10,907 nucleotides of DNA from assembly GCA_029938595.1 (NCBI GenBank), contig JAOZUP010000099.1, forward strand, positions 1 to 10,907, written 5' to 3'. This stretch comes from Thermoanaerobaculales bacterium (GTDB taxonomy: Bacteria > Acidobacteriota > Thermoanaerobaculia > Thermoanaerobaculales > Sulfomarinibacteraceae). The translations under genes were made by a program, and so were the position numbers. The notes beneath the pieces are model-generated. The model did no database searches. It saw nothing but the letters and a program-made list of their open reading frames with translations, and had not been told where the DNA came from. This document shows positions 1 through 7,009 of this stretch, in pieces. The number at the start of each line of letters is the position of its first letter. Position 1 is the first letter of the stretch.

Positions 1-70
1 CAACTCACTCAGGCTTGGGGCAGCGGGCAGGAAGGGTGCCGAAGGGTGCCACGTACCGCATTGTTGCATC

Positions 71-93
71 ACGGGTATCCCCTTTCCTCAGGT
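71..93 (+). repeat. IS1595 terminal inverted repeat, transposase 3' side
   Basis: It reads inward ACGGGTATCCCCTTTCCTCA then GGT. It pairs with the complement of 1070-1092 at 18 of 23 positions, including the first nine bases. It lies 10 bases beyond the transposase stop codon. Confidence 0.7.
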
Positions 94-102
94 TTGTCCG
101 AA

Positions 103-1029
103 TCAGGGCGTAACTGGCGAATGAACGATGGTCCTGTAGGTGATGGGTCGTACGGCGACGACCTGCTGAATCAGTCGAGCGGCGATCCTCCCGACGCCGC
201 GGGTCTTGCGCCGGTTGAAACGAAACGCGTACTCGTCCAGGTAAGCAGCGAGGTGCTTACGGCTTGCGCTTCCGTGATAGGTCCCGAGTAGCCACCGTTT
301 GAGGAGGTTCGCGACGCGGTGGCACTGATGGAGCGGATCCTCGATCTTGATGTCTAGCTGTTTGAGGTTGACTCGGTGGTGATTGCGAGGCGCGACGGCC
401 CTTTGAGAGTAGCTCTGGAGGCTATCGATGGTGACGGTCGCAGACGGTGCGATGTTGCGGCGAAAGAACCCAGCCATGTCAGTCTCCTTGAGGCTGGCGC
501 CGTGCTCCAGTCGCGTTCGTCCTCCGCGCTCTGCTGCGATGAGGATCAGGGCTTTGCTCGTGCCCCGCCCATGGGTTCGGCAGCGGCTACCCACATATGT
601 TTCATCGACTTGGACGTCATCGTCCAACCGGTCTCGACCCTCACGTCGGGTGCATCTCCGAAGCTTGTGCATCCATGTCCACGCGGTCTCGTACGACCCG
701 AACCCGAGGATTCTCTGAAGCTCCTTTGCACTGATGCCGTTCTTGCGAACGCTCATCTCCCAGATGGCGCGAAACCACATTCGGAGGGGCTTCCGGGTCT
801 TGTGCAGAACCGTTCCTGCGGTGACGCTGGTTTGATGACCGCATTGTCGGCACTCGAACCGGCCGTTCGTGAGTTCCCAGACCCGGTCGTGGTCACACTT
901 CCCGCATCGGGGCCGGCCACCCCACCTGACCTCAACGAGGTAGCGCCTACACGCCTCCTCGTCTGGAAACATCGCCTCGAATTCGGTCGCCGTCGTCGGA
1001 AACGAACGCCACAGGTCTTCTTGGTTCAT
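103..1029 (-). CDS. IS1595-family (ISXO2-like) DDE transposase
   Basis: This 308-aa protein cuts and rejoins the insertion sequence that carries it. The N-terminal third has a zinc ribbon (C42-x2-C45 and C60-x2-C63), as in ISXO2-like transposases. A helical DNA-binding stretch follows at about 84-125. The catalytic core shows D142 in the VDETYVG motif, D202 in TIDS, and the hallmark C-terminal block HRVANLLKRWLLGTYHG...KHLAAYLDEYAFRFNRR at about 237-274, with E266 in it. Length and domain order are normal for the family, and I see no frameshift or stop, so it could be active. The ATG at 1029 is preceded by a purine-rich AGGGGGT ribosome binding site. The opposite strand carries long open frames, but these are shadows of this gene. 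Confidence 0.9.
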   Translation of the reverse strand: MNQEDLWRSFPTTATEFEAMFPDEEACRRYLVEVRWGGRPRCGKCDHDRVWELTNGRFECRQCGHQTSVTAGTVLHKTRKPLRMWFRAIWEMSVRKNGISAKELQRILGFGSYETAWTWMHKLRRCTRREGRDRLDDDVQVDETYVGSRCRTHGRGTSKALILIAAERGGRTRLEHGASLKETDMAGFFRRNIAPSATVTIDSLQSYSQRAVAPRNHHRVNLKQLDIKIEDPLHQCHRVANLLKRWLLGTYHGSASRKHLAAYLDEYAFRFNRRKTRGVGRIAARLIQQVVAVRPITYRTIVHSPVTP

Positions 1030-1069
1030 TCGGTACCCCCTGCGGTATTTATGGCTTAATTATACCCTC

Positions 1070-1092
1070 ACCTTACCAAGGGAGATACCCGT
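1070..1092 (-). repeat. IS1595 terminal inverted repeat, transposase 5' side
   Basis: The complement reads inward ACGGGTATCTCCCTTGGTAA then GGT, matching the copy at 71-93. It lies about 40 bases upstream of the transposase ATG, a position where the transposase promoter would overlap it. Confidence 0.7.
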
Positions 1093-1108
1093 GTACGCAC
1101 AATGTGGG

Positions 1109-1137
1109 TTGACATGCCCTCGCGTGCGGGCAAGGAT
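1109..1137 (+). promoter_or_regulatory. possible sigma70-type promoter
   Basis: A perfect TTGACA (1109-1114) is followed by 17 bases and a weak -10 AAGGAT (1132-1137). The implied start site lies about 25 bases before the ATG at 1169. It sits immediately outside the right end of the insertion sequence, so the insertion may have left this promoter intact or helped to create it. The -10 matches the consensus at only 3 of 6 positions. Confidence 0.35.
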
Positions 1138-1168
1138 CTTCTGAGGCCATTGTCCCGAAGGAGCATCC

Positions 1169-2059
1169 ATGGAAACCGACGAACCCGTCCTTATCAACTA
1201 CATCCGCGGCCCAGTCGAGGTTTACGGCCGGCGGATGAAAATGGAGTACATCGGGATGGCGTCGGTCTTTGTCGTCATCGCCGTACTCATTTACGGCGGG
1301 GCGCCCTGGCAGCGGTCGGTCGTTGCCACCATCGGTAGCTTCTTCCTGTTCCTCGGGCTCAAAAAGAAGAACCGCGATCACCTGATGTGCTCCTTCCTAC
1401 TCTTCATGGCGGCGGCTCTCGCGCGTCCGGCGGTCCTGGTTGCGGACTGGGCGCTGCCGCTACTGCTCTTCGGGGCGACTGTTTTCTCCCTCGAGCGCTA
1501 CATCGAGAAGCGGCCCTCGCAGGTCTACGTGCTACCGGTGGTCTTCGCGGTGTGGGGCTGGGTGGACGGGTTCTGGCTGCTCGCCCTCCTCTTCGCGATC
1601 GCCTATCTGTTCCACCCGCGCGACGACCGGCCGGGTTGGCGCAAGAAGCTCGGTTTCACTATTGCCGGTGCCGCGGCGGCGGGCGGCATCACGACCGTCC
1701 TTCACTTGACGAGCTCGGGCTTACCGACCGGCTACTGGCCATCGGAGCGGCTCGCGCCCGGTCCCACTCACCTCATCTTCATTGCGGTGCTGGTGCTCGC
1801 ATCGCTGGTGATCGTCGCCTCTTACTGGCGACGGATCATCGCGCCTCACCGGATCAACCCGCTGGTCTTCGGCGCCCTGGCGCCGTGGGACATCCGACTG
1901 ACAGCGATGTTCGGGATGGTGGCGGCGGTGCTCTTTGCGGCAACCGTCTTCCGCCACAGCATCGATTCGGACCGCGCAAGGCCCTTCTTCAAGCACGCGG
2001 AGTGGCACTTCTTCTGGTGGGTGTTGGCCCTGGCGGTATGGGCGGTGTTCTTCCGCTGA
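1169..2059 (+). CDS. unrecognised multi-pass membrane protein
   Basis: I do not recognise a family for this 296-aa protein. A short acidic N-terminus (about 1-26) is followed by roughly nine or ten hydrophobic segments, for example about 27-43, 50-64, 71-91, 95-107, 120-148, 161-180, 201-219, 244-262 and 280-295. Positively charged loops such as KKKNRD (65-70) and RDDRPGWRKK (151-160) support an integral inner-membrane protein. The penultimate segment carries a FRHSIDSDRARPFFKHAEWH stretch (261-280) with several histidines, but no known catalytic signature. The start is well supported: AAGGAG at 1158-1163 lies five bases before the ATG. It stands alone between an insertion sequence and a convergent gene, so context says nothing about its role. 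Confidence 0.8.
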   Translation: METDEPVLINYIRGPVEVYGRRMKMEYIGMASVFVVIAVLIYGGAPWQRSVVATIGSFFLFLGLKKKNRDHLMCSFLLFMAAALARPAVLVADWALPLLLFGATVFSLERYIEKRPSQVYVLPVVFAVWGWVDGFWLLALLFAIAYLFHPRDDRPGWRKKLGFTIAGAAAAGGITTVLHLTSSGLPTGYWPSERLAPGPTHLIFIAVLVLASLVIVASYWRRIIAPHRINPLVFGALAPWDIRLTAMFGMVAAVLFAATVFRHSIDSDRARPFFKHAEWHFFWWVLALAVWAVFFR

Positions 2060-2088
2060 TTCCTGGGGTTCACACCCTAGATGATGTG

Positions 2089-2183
2089 TCTGTCGCACCT
2101 TCGGCGCTCGGTGTAATAGAGGTCCCCACTGCCCTGGGGCTGACGCCCCAGGCTATGAATCTGTCGCGCCTTCGGCGCTCGGT
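2089..2183. repeat. dispersed-type repeat cassette: two direct copies flanking a hairpin
   Basis: A 24-base unit, TCTGTCGCACCTTCGGCGCT plus CGGT, occurs at 2089-2112 and again with one difference at 2160-2183. Between the copies lies a hairpin, CCTGGGGC-tgac-GCCCCAGG (2133-2152, 8-bp perfect stem). The cassette fills most of the gap between two convergent genes (2059 and 2220). I recall similar strings as dispersed intergenic repeats in environmental genomes, but only a search of the host genome can show it. It carries no plausible gene. Confidence 0.6.
2133..2152. terminator. GC-rich hairpin between convergent genes, possible bidirectional terminator
   Basis: A perfect 8-bp stem with a TGAC loop sits between the stop of the membrane protein (2059) and the stop of the outer-membrane protein on the other strand (2220). 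No T-tract follows on either strand, so intrinsic termination is only a guess. It may simply be the core of a repeat element. Confidence 0.3.
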
Positions 2184-2219
2184 ATCGCCCTCGCGACGCG
2201 ACACCGTGCTATGCGCGGG

Positions 2220-3035
2220 CTAAAACCGGACGCGGATGAAAAAGCTGATGTCGTTGATGCCGATATCGACCTGGCCGAAGAATTCCTCGCTGTCCGCGTC
2301 TGCCACGACGTCCGAACCGTTGAGGGCAGCGCCGAAACCGACGTTTTTGAAGGTGTTGTGTTCCACCGACAGCCTGACAATGGCCTGCCAACCGGAGTAG
2401 TCGCCGATGGCGAGATAGAAATAGCCCAGACCGGCTCTCATGCGCCACTTCGCTGACAGCATGCGACGGTACTCGAAGTTGATGTAGGGCAGTGGCGCGG
2501 TGAAATCGGCACCGCCCGACTGCCCCACCAGCTCCCCCTCCACGGTGATCGCGGCGAGGATCGAGAGCGTCCGCAGGCCGAGGCCGAAACCGACCGCCCA
2601 CCGCTCCTTGATCCACGGGTAGTAGGTGTAGTCCAGGGCGTAGGTCTCGTAGTCGTAGAGGAGGTCGATGTTTGCGTCGATCGGGATGATCTCACCATCC
2701 CACTCGATCTCGGTGAGGGCCTGGGCGGTTGAGTCGCGGCCGACCTCCTGCCAGCGGATGCCGAGGCGGTGCCTGCGGCCCATCTGCCACTCGAAGGAAA
2801 GAGAAGGAGTCATCGTCCTGCCGTCGAGACCGAGATCGTCCTCGAAGCTGAGCGTGGTTCCGAGGCCGTGCTCCTTGGAGTCGAAGCGGATCTTGGTGCT
2901 CGTGGTTACAAAGCTGCCCTCGAGGCGGAAGTTAAAGGTGTCGAAGAGGGGTTCGTAGGTGCCCTTCTGAGCGAAGGCGGGGGCTGCCGCCGACCCCAGA
3001 ACCAGCACGGTGATAATCGTCATGATGCGACGCAA
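2220..3035 (-). CDS. outer-membrane beta-barrel-like protein with signal peptide
   Basis: This is a predicted secreted protein of 271 aa. A TTG codon at 3035 is the best start: AGGAGG (complement of 3042-3047) lies six bases upstream and gives a normal signal peptide, RR followed by a hydrophobic core and an AFA cleavage site after residue 22. An ATG at 3023 is a weaker alternative, and an in-frame ATG at 3077 would put a non-signal extension in front. The mature part is a series of amphipathic strands with alternating aromatic residues (for example YALDYTYYPW, MRAGLGYFYLAIGDYSGW). It ends in FFIRVRF, with the C-terminal Phe expected for BAM-assembled barrels. The size suggests an 8- to 12-strand barrel. 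I cannot assign a ligand or named family. Confidence 0.8.
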   Translation of the reverse strand: MRRIMTIITVLVLGSAAAPAFAQKGTYEPLFDTFNFRLEGSFVTTSTKIRFDSKEHGLGTTLSFEDDLGLDGRTMTPSLSFEWQMGRRHRLGIRWQEVGRDSTAQALTEIEWDGEIIPIDANIDLLYDYETYALDYTYYPWIKERWAVGFGLGLRTLSILAAITVEGELVGQSGGADFTAPLPYINFEYRRMLSAKWRMRAGLGYFYLAIGDYSGWQAIVRLSVEHNTFKNVGFGAALNGSDVVADADSEEFFGQVDIGINDISFFIRVRF

Positions 3036-3091
3036 TGGAGGCCTCCTGCAGGTAGTTGATGCAGCGCAGAATCGCAAACCGTCGTGAGCAC

Positions 3092-3097
3092 AGTATA
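3092..3097 (-). promoter_or_regulatory. possible -10 element for the outer-membrane protein gene
   Basis: On the minus strand TATACT (complement of 3092-3097) matches the sigma70 -10 consensus at 5 of 6 positions, 57 bases before the TTG start. No good -35 is visible at 16-18 bases, so support is weak. Confidence 0.25.
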
Positions 3098-3152
3098 GGA
3101 CGGCAGCCGTTCGCTATTGGCTGAGGCGCCCGCAACATTCATGATTCGGCGC

Positions 3153-3180
3153 GGGCGGGTATAAAACCCGCCCCTACGGG
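3153..3180. repeat. GGGCGGGT-ataaa-ACCCGCCC hairpin repeat
   Basis: A perfect 8-bp stem (3153-3160 with 3166-3173) and a five-base loop are followed by CTACGGG. It lies in the 347-base divergent gap between the outer-membrane protein and the large CPBP-fusion gene. The rest of that gap holds the hexamer arrays described separately, a possible -10 element and no gene. The string resembles dispersed repeats I recall from environmental genomes, but the window holds a single copy. Confidence 0.5.
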
Positions 3181-3192
3181 TGGCCGGCCCCT

Positions 3193-3299
3193 GATCGCTA
3201 TCGCTATCGGAATCGCTATCGGAATCGCTATCGCTATCGATGCACCCCGTGCCAATCCGGCCATTCGATAGCGATACCGATAGCGATACCGATAGCGAG
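3193..3299. repeat. inverted hexamer arrays (CGCTAT / GATAGC), copy 1
   Basis: The left arm (3193-3239) is an array of ATCGCTATCG-type units broken by GGA interruptions. After a 26-base spacer (3240-3265) the right arm (3266-3299) carries the reverse-complement units, CGATAGCGATACCGATAGCG. The two arms can fold into a long imperfect hairpin. A second locus with the same architecture lies at 8881-8980. When translated the arrays give SDSDSD or SISIAI runs, which are not real proteins. Confidence 0.85.
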
Positions 3300-3382
3300 A
3301 TCTTCACCCGCGAACCACGAATCTCTCTTCTCCGGTGTTAAACTCCTCGGCGCAAAATGCCGATCCTGTCGGGAGGTTGATG

Positions 3383-6300
3383 ATGTTTCGAAAGCCCTTG
3401 TTCTGGGCAATCTTCGTTCTGTTGTCTGTTCTCTGCACCGCGTGGGCGGTGATGCACTTCGCCGAGGCCTTTCCGCTGGTCACCCTCGATGTAACCATGG
3501 ACCGCGGGGCAGCCCTCGAGGCGGCGGAAGGTCTCGCGGTCGATCGCGGTTGGGGCCCCGAAAAGGCCCGGCACGCGGTCGAGTTCAGCCTCGACGGTCG
3601 TGTTCAGAGCTTTGTCGAGCTCGAGGCCGGCGGCAAGGAAGCCTACACCGAAATGCTCGCGGGCGACCTCTACTCCCCCTATACCTGGATAGTGCGACGG
3701 TTCGCCGAGGGCGAAACCAACGAGAGCCTCATCCGATTTCGGCCCGACGGCACGCCATACGGTTTCCGCGAGAAGCTCCCCGAGGATGAGCCGGGGGCAA
3801 GCCTAGATTCCGAGGCCGCCCGCGAGCTCGCTGAAGCCGCGGTCGAAACCGGATGGGGGGTGGACCTCGGCGCTTACGAGTTGGTGGAGGCTTCGCACGA
3901 GGTGCAGCCGGGCGGGCGCACCGATCACTCTCTGGTTTACGAGCGCCCCGATGTGCAGATCGGCGACGGGCACTACCGCCTGAGACTCACCGTCTCAGGC
4001 GACCGCCTCACCGGACTCACCCACTTCATCAAGATTCCGGAGGCCTTCTCGCGGCGCTATCAGGAGATGCGCTCGGCCAACAACGGCATCGCCACCGGCT
4101 CGGCCTTTGCCATTGCCATCCTTTACATCGCCGGCGGCTGCGTTGTGGGTCTCTTCTTTCTGATGCGCGAGCGCTGGGTGGTGTGGAAGCCGGCCGTCAA
4201 GTGGGCGCTCTTCATCGCCTTTCTGCAGGCGTTGGTGGTGCTCAACCAGTGGCCCTTGCTGTGGATGGGTTACGACACCGCGATCTCACCCACCACCTTT
4301 GCGCTGCAACAGATCGCCATCGCGCTTGCCCAACTCATCGGCATGGGCGCGGTCCTCGCGCTGTCCTTCATCGCCGCCGAAAGCCTCACGCGCCGGGCCT
4401 TCCCCGAACACGTCCAGCTGTGGATGTCCTGGAAGGGAGAGGTTGCGGCATCGAAGACGATGCTCGGTTATACGGCGGCCGGATACCTCCTGATCGGCAT
4501 CTTCTTCGCCTACGAGGTGTGGCTCTACTTCTTCGCCAACAGCTACCTCGATTGGTGGACGCCATCGAGCGCCCTCTTCGACCCCAACGTCCTGGCCAAC
4601 TACTTCCCGTGGCTGACATCAATCGCCATCTCGCTCCAGGCCGGATTCTGGGAGGAGTGCCTGTTCCGGGCGGTGCCCATCGCCTCCGCCGCCCTCCTCG
4701 GCCGGCGCTTCGGCAAACGCTGGCTGTGGATCGCGGGAGCATTGGTCCTGCAGGCGGTGATCTTCGGCGCCGGCCACGCCAACTACCCCGCCCAACCCGC
4801 CTATGCTCGTCTGGTCGAGCTGATCATCCCGGCGCTGGGCTTCGGCGGTCTCTACCTGCTCTTTGGTCTGGTGCCGGCGATCGTCCTCCATTTCGCCTTT
4901 GACGTGGTGTGGTTCGCGCTGCCTCTGTTTGCCGCCGACACACCGGGCATCTGGATCGACCGCGGGCTTGTGGTCCTTCTCACGCTCGTGCCGCTGTGGG
5001 TGGTGCTGCGGGCCCGCTGGCGGGCAGGCTCGTGGGGCGAGGTCCCGGCACAGGACTTCAACTCCGGTTGGTCGCCACCTCCCGCCCCGGAGCGCGCCCC
5101 GACGGCACCCGCTGCCGCCTCGGGTGGCCTCGCCGCAAAGAGCCGCGTCCTGCTACCGATCCTCGGGATTGTCGGCGTGCTGTTGTGGGCGCTCACAACC
5201 AGCTTCCAAACCAACGCGCCGCTCATCGAACACGGTGACGGAGAAGCCCGGCTGGCCGCGCGCGAGATGCTGGCCGCTCGAAACATCGAGCTTGCCCCGG
5301 ATTGGCGCGAGCTCAGCTCCGTCCAGGCGCCTCTCGGTCTCGAAGATCGATTCGTCTGGCAGGAGGGCGGTCCCGAGGCCTACCGAGAGCTCCTCGGGCG
5401 CTACCTGCCGACTCCCCGTCGCATGGTGCGCTACGCCCGCTTCGAGGGCGATGTGGCCGAGCGCGCCGAGGAATACCTGGTCTACGTTGGACCCAATGGT
5501 ACGGTCCAGAAATTGCTCCACCAGCTCCCTGAGGGCCGCGCCGGCGCAGAGCTCGACGAGGAAGAGGCTCGTGAGATTGCCCGGGTAACGGTGGCGGCCG
5601 ACTACGGTCTTCCAGCCGATAACCTCGAGGAGGTGTCGGCCGATCCCTCGCAGCTCCCCGAGCGCCGCGACTGGTCCTTCGTCTTTCGCGACGTGGAGGG
5701 CTACCCGATGGAGACCGGCGAGGCGCGGATCGCGGTTGGCATCGCCGGCGACGAGGTGGTGAGAACCGGCCGCTTCATCCACATACCCGAGGAGTGGGAG
5801 CGCGCCTACCGCAACCGTCACAGTATCACCCAGGTGGTGCAGATCGGGTGTGTGGTGCTGTTGGTGTTGCTGTATCTGGCGGGTGCGGTCGTGGCCGTGA
5901 TCCGCTGGAGCCGGCACCGTTTCGCCACCGCCACCTTCGCCATCTTCTTCGGGGTGACGGCCGTTCTCGGCATCGTCGGACTCCTCAACGGTTTCCGTTC
6001 CGCGACCGCGCAGTTCATGACCGCGCAACCCTTCAAGCTGCAGGTCGCGATCGTGATTGTCGGCGGGCTGATCGCCATGACCGGCATGGCGGCTGTGTCG
6101 GCGCTGCTCATCGGGCTCGCCCACCGCATGCTGCCGCGGCAGCCCACTGAGAATGCCGGCGCGAGCATCGCGGCCGGTTTCGGTCTTGGCGCCATCCTCG
6201 CAGGGCTCGGCGCCCTCGGTCTGTGGATGGCGCCGTCCCCGCTGCCGCTGTGGCCGAGCTTCGGCGGCGCCGGCAACTCCGTACCGCTATTCGCCTCCGC

Positions 6301-6769
6301 ACTCGGCCCGCTTAGCTCCTGGATCACGAGCACCGCGTTGTTCCTGCTCGTGATCACGATTTTGTACGCGTTCACAGGAGGTTGGCGGCGCCGGCAGCCG
6401 GTGGCGTCCGTCTTCATCATCCTCCTTGGGCTGGTTGTGACCGGCAGCGAGGGGGTCGAGAGCATCCCAATGTGGCTGCTCGAGGGCGCTCTCACGGGGC
6501 TCGTGCTGTTGGCGATATGGATTTGGGTCCTCCGCCACCATCCCGCGCTGACGCCACTGGTGACCGCCGCCGGCGCGATACTCGCCGCCATGAGGAGCGC
6601 ATTGATCGGAGCCTATCCGGGCGCGGCGGCCGGGTCCGTGATCGGCGCACTGCTCGTACTCACCGCAGCTGTGTGGTGGTTCCGTCGGCTGAGCGCCGAC
6701 TCGGTTTTCCAATCGGCAAGGGTTTTCTCGGGCGAACCCGCCGGAGTCATGACAGGAACGGAGGAGTGA
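3383..6769 (+). CDS. large membrane protein with duplicated ectodomain and CPBP (Abi) glutamic-protease core
   Basis: This 1128-aa polytopic protein is probably a membrane-embedded protease or a derivative. GGGAGG at 3371-3376 lies six bases before the ATG at 3383; an ATG directly before it is also possible. Order: TM helix (about 5-27), extracytoplasmic domain A (about 30-228), a membrane bundle (about 232-575), a second domain B (about 605-815) and a second bundle (about 820-1115). The first bundle carries all three CPBP-family motifs: EECLFR with E424/E425/R429, FGAGH with H465, and HFAFD with H503/D507. CPBP proteins are intramembrane proteases related to Rce1. Domains A and B are diverged copies, shown by GGKEAY (83-88) against GGPEAY (662-667) and FIKIPEAF (215-222) against FIHIPEEW (798-805). 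The second bundle shows none of the protease motifs. The ectodomain is vaguely PepSY-like, but that is unproven. The substrate is unknown. Confidence 0.8.
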   Translation: MFRKPLFWAIFVLLSVLCTAWAVMHFAEAFPLVTLDVTMDRGAALEAAEGLAVDRGWGPEKARHAVEFSLDGRVQSFVELEAGGKEAYTEMLAGDLYSPYTWIVRRFAEGETNESLIRFRPDGTPYGFREKLPEDEPGASLDSEAARELAEAAVETGWGVDLGAYELVEASHEVQPGGRTDHSLVYERPDVQIGDGHYRLRLTVSGDRLTGLTHFIKIPEAFSRRYQEMRSANNGIATGSAFAIAILYIAGGCVVGLFFLMRERWVVWKPAVKWALFIAFLQALVVLNQWPLLWMGYDTAISPTTFALQQIAIALAQLIGMGAVLALSFIAAESLTRRAFPEHVQLWMSWKGEVAASKTMLGYTAAGYLLIGIFFAYEVWLYFFANSYLDWWTPSSALFDPNVLANYFPWLTSIAISLQAGFWEECLFRAVPIASAALLGRRFGKRWLWIAGALVLQAVIFGAGHANYPAQPAYARLVELIIPALGFGGLYLLFGLVPAIVLHFAFDVVWFALPLFAADTPGIWIDRGLVVLLTLVPLWVVLRARWRAGSWGEVPAQDFNSGWSPPPAPERAPTAPAAASGGLAAKSRVLLPILGIVGVLLWALTTSFQTNAPLIEHGDGEARLAAREMLAARNIELAPDWRELSSVQAPLGLEDRFVWQEGGPEAYRELLGRYLPTPRRMVRYARFEGDVAERAEEYLVYVGPNGTVQKLLHQLPEGRAGAELDEEEAREIARVTVAADYGLPADNLEEVSADPSQLPERRDWSFVFRDVEGYPMETGEARIAVGIAGDEVVRTGRFIHIPEEWERAYRNRHSITQVVQIGCVVLLVLLYLAGAVVAVIRWSRHRFATATFAIFFGVTAVLGIVGLLNGFRSATAQFMTAQPFKLQVAIVIVGGLIAMTGMAAVSALLIGLAHRMLPRQPTENAGASIAAGFGLGAILAGLGALGLWMAPSPLPLWPSFGGAGNSVPLFASALGPLSSWITSTALFLLVITILYAFTGGWRRRQPVASVFIILLGLVVTGSEGVESIPMWLLEGALTGLVLLAIWIWVLRHHPALTPLVTAAGAILAAMRSALIGAYPGAAAGSVIGALLVLTAAVWWFRRLSADSVFQSARVFSGEPAGVMTGTEE

Positions 6770-6772
6770 GGA

Positions 6773-6952
6773 ATGCGCGCATTCGCAGTTTCGTTACTGG
6801 TGGCCGGCGTTCTATTGTTTCTCGTCAGCCTGACGGCCGACACCATCGGAATCGGTGAAGGGACGGGAGTGGGGTGGAAGCAAATCACCGGCGCGGTGAT
6901 CGGGGTGGTGATGGCCGCAATCGGGATGGTTCGTCTGCGCCGAGAGGTTTGA
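6773..6952 (+). CDS. 59-aa two-helix small membrane protein
   Basis: This short gene starts three bases after the stop of the large CPBP-fusion gene. GGAGGAG (6760-6766, inside the upstream gene's end) lies six bases before its ATG, so translation is probably coupled. The protein has two hydrophobic helices (about 4-22 and 38-53) joined by a glycine-rich loop, DTIGIGEGTGVGWKQITG (23-40), and ends in RLRREV, placing the C-terminus in the cytoplasm. It has no cysteine and no charged residue within the helices. I do not recognise a characterised family; the GxGWKQxxG loop recalls small conserved membrane proteins of unknown function. It may be an accessory subunit of the upstream protein. Confidence 0.7.
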   Translation: MRAFAVSLLVAGVLLFLVSLTADTIGIGEGTGVGWKQITGAVIGVVMAAIGMVRLRREV

Positions 6953-7009
6953 CCGCCCCTCAGCAGCGTTCTTGCTATCCTTCGCCGACCGCCGACAACA
7001 TGAGGAGCC

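Larger units (their letters stand above)
71..1092 (-). mobile_element. IS1595-family insertion sequence
   Basis: A single full-length IS1595-type transposase on the minus strand is bracketed by imperfect inverted repeats at 71-93 and 1070-1092. Read inward, both begin ACGGGTATC and end AGGT, with 18 of 23 positions matching. The span of about 1.02 kb fits a simple IS1595-family element. The true tips may lie farther out, because CCGCATTGT (56-64) and the complement of 1099-1107/8 (CCACATTGT) also match in inverted orientation. I found no convincing 8-bp target duplication at either candidate boundary, so the exact ends are uncertain. The element lies just upstream of the membrane-protein gene that starts at 1169. 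Confidence 0.75.

Noticed and set aside
31..50. Tandem 10-mer GAAGGGTGCC x2 at the left edge
   Set aside because: Only two copies and no context before the window; recorded but no function can be argued.
376..1059. Long plus-strand open frame opposite the transposase
   Set aside because: Its translation has no domain-like pattern and it mirrors the codons of a clear IS1595 transposase; a high-GC shadow.
53..1100. GTACCGCA / GTACGCAC as a target-site duplication
   Set aside because: The left copy is not adjacent to the inverted repeat and the two differ by an indel; not convincing.
3193..3299. Hexamer arrays as a CRISPR array
   Set aside because: Units are six bases, contiguous and inverted across one spacer; no regular repeat-spacer alternation and no cas genes.
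3020..3307. Minus-strand open frame with a Ser-Asp repeat tract
   Set aside because: The SDSDSD run is only the hexamer DNA array read in one frame; no ribosome site and it overlaps the outer-membrane gene start.
5830..6769. A second CPBP protease site in the C-terminal half of the large membrane protein
   Set aside because: No EExxxR, FxxxH or HxxxD/N set could be found there; helices only.
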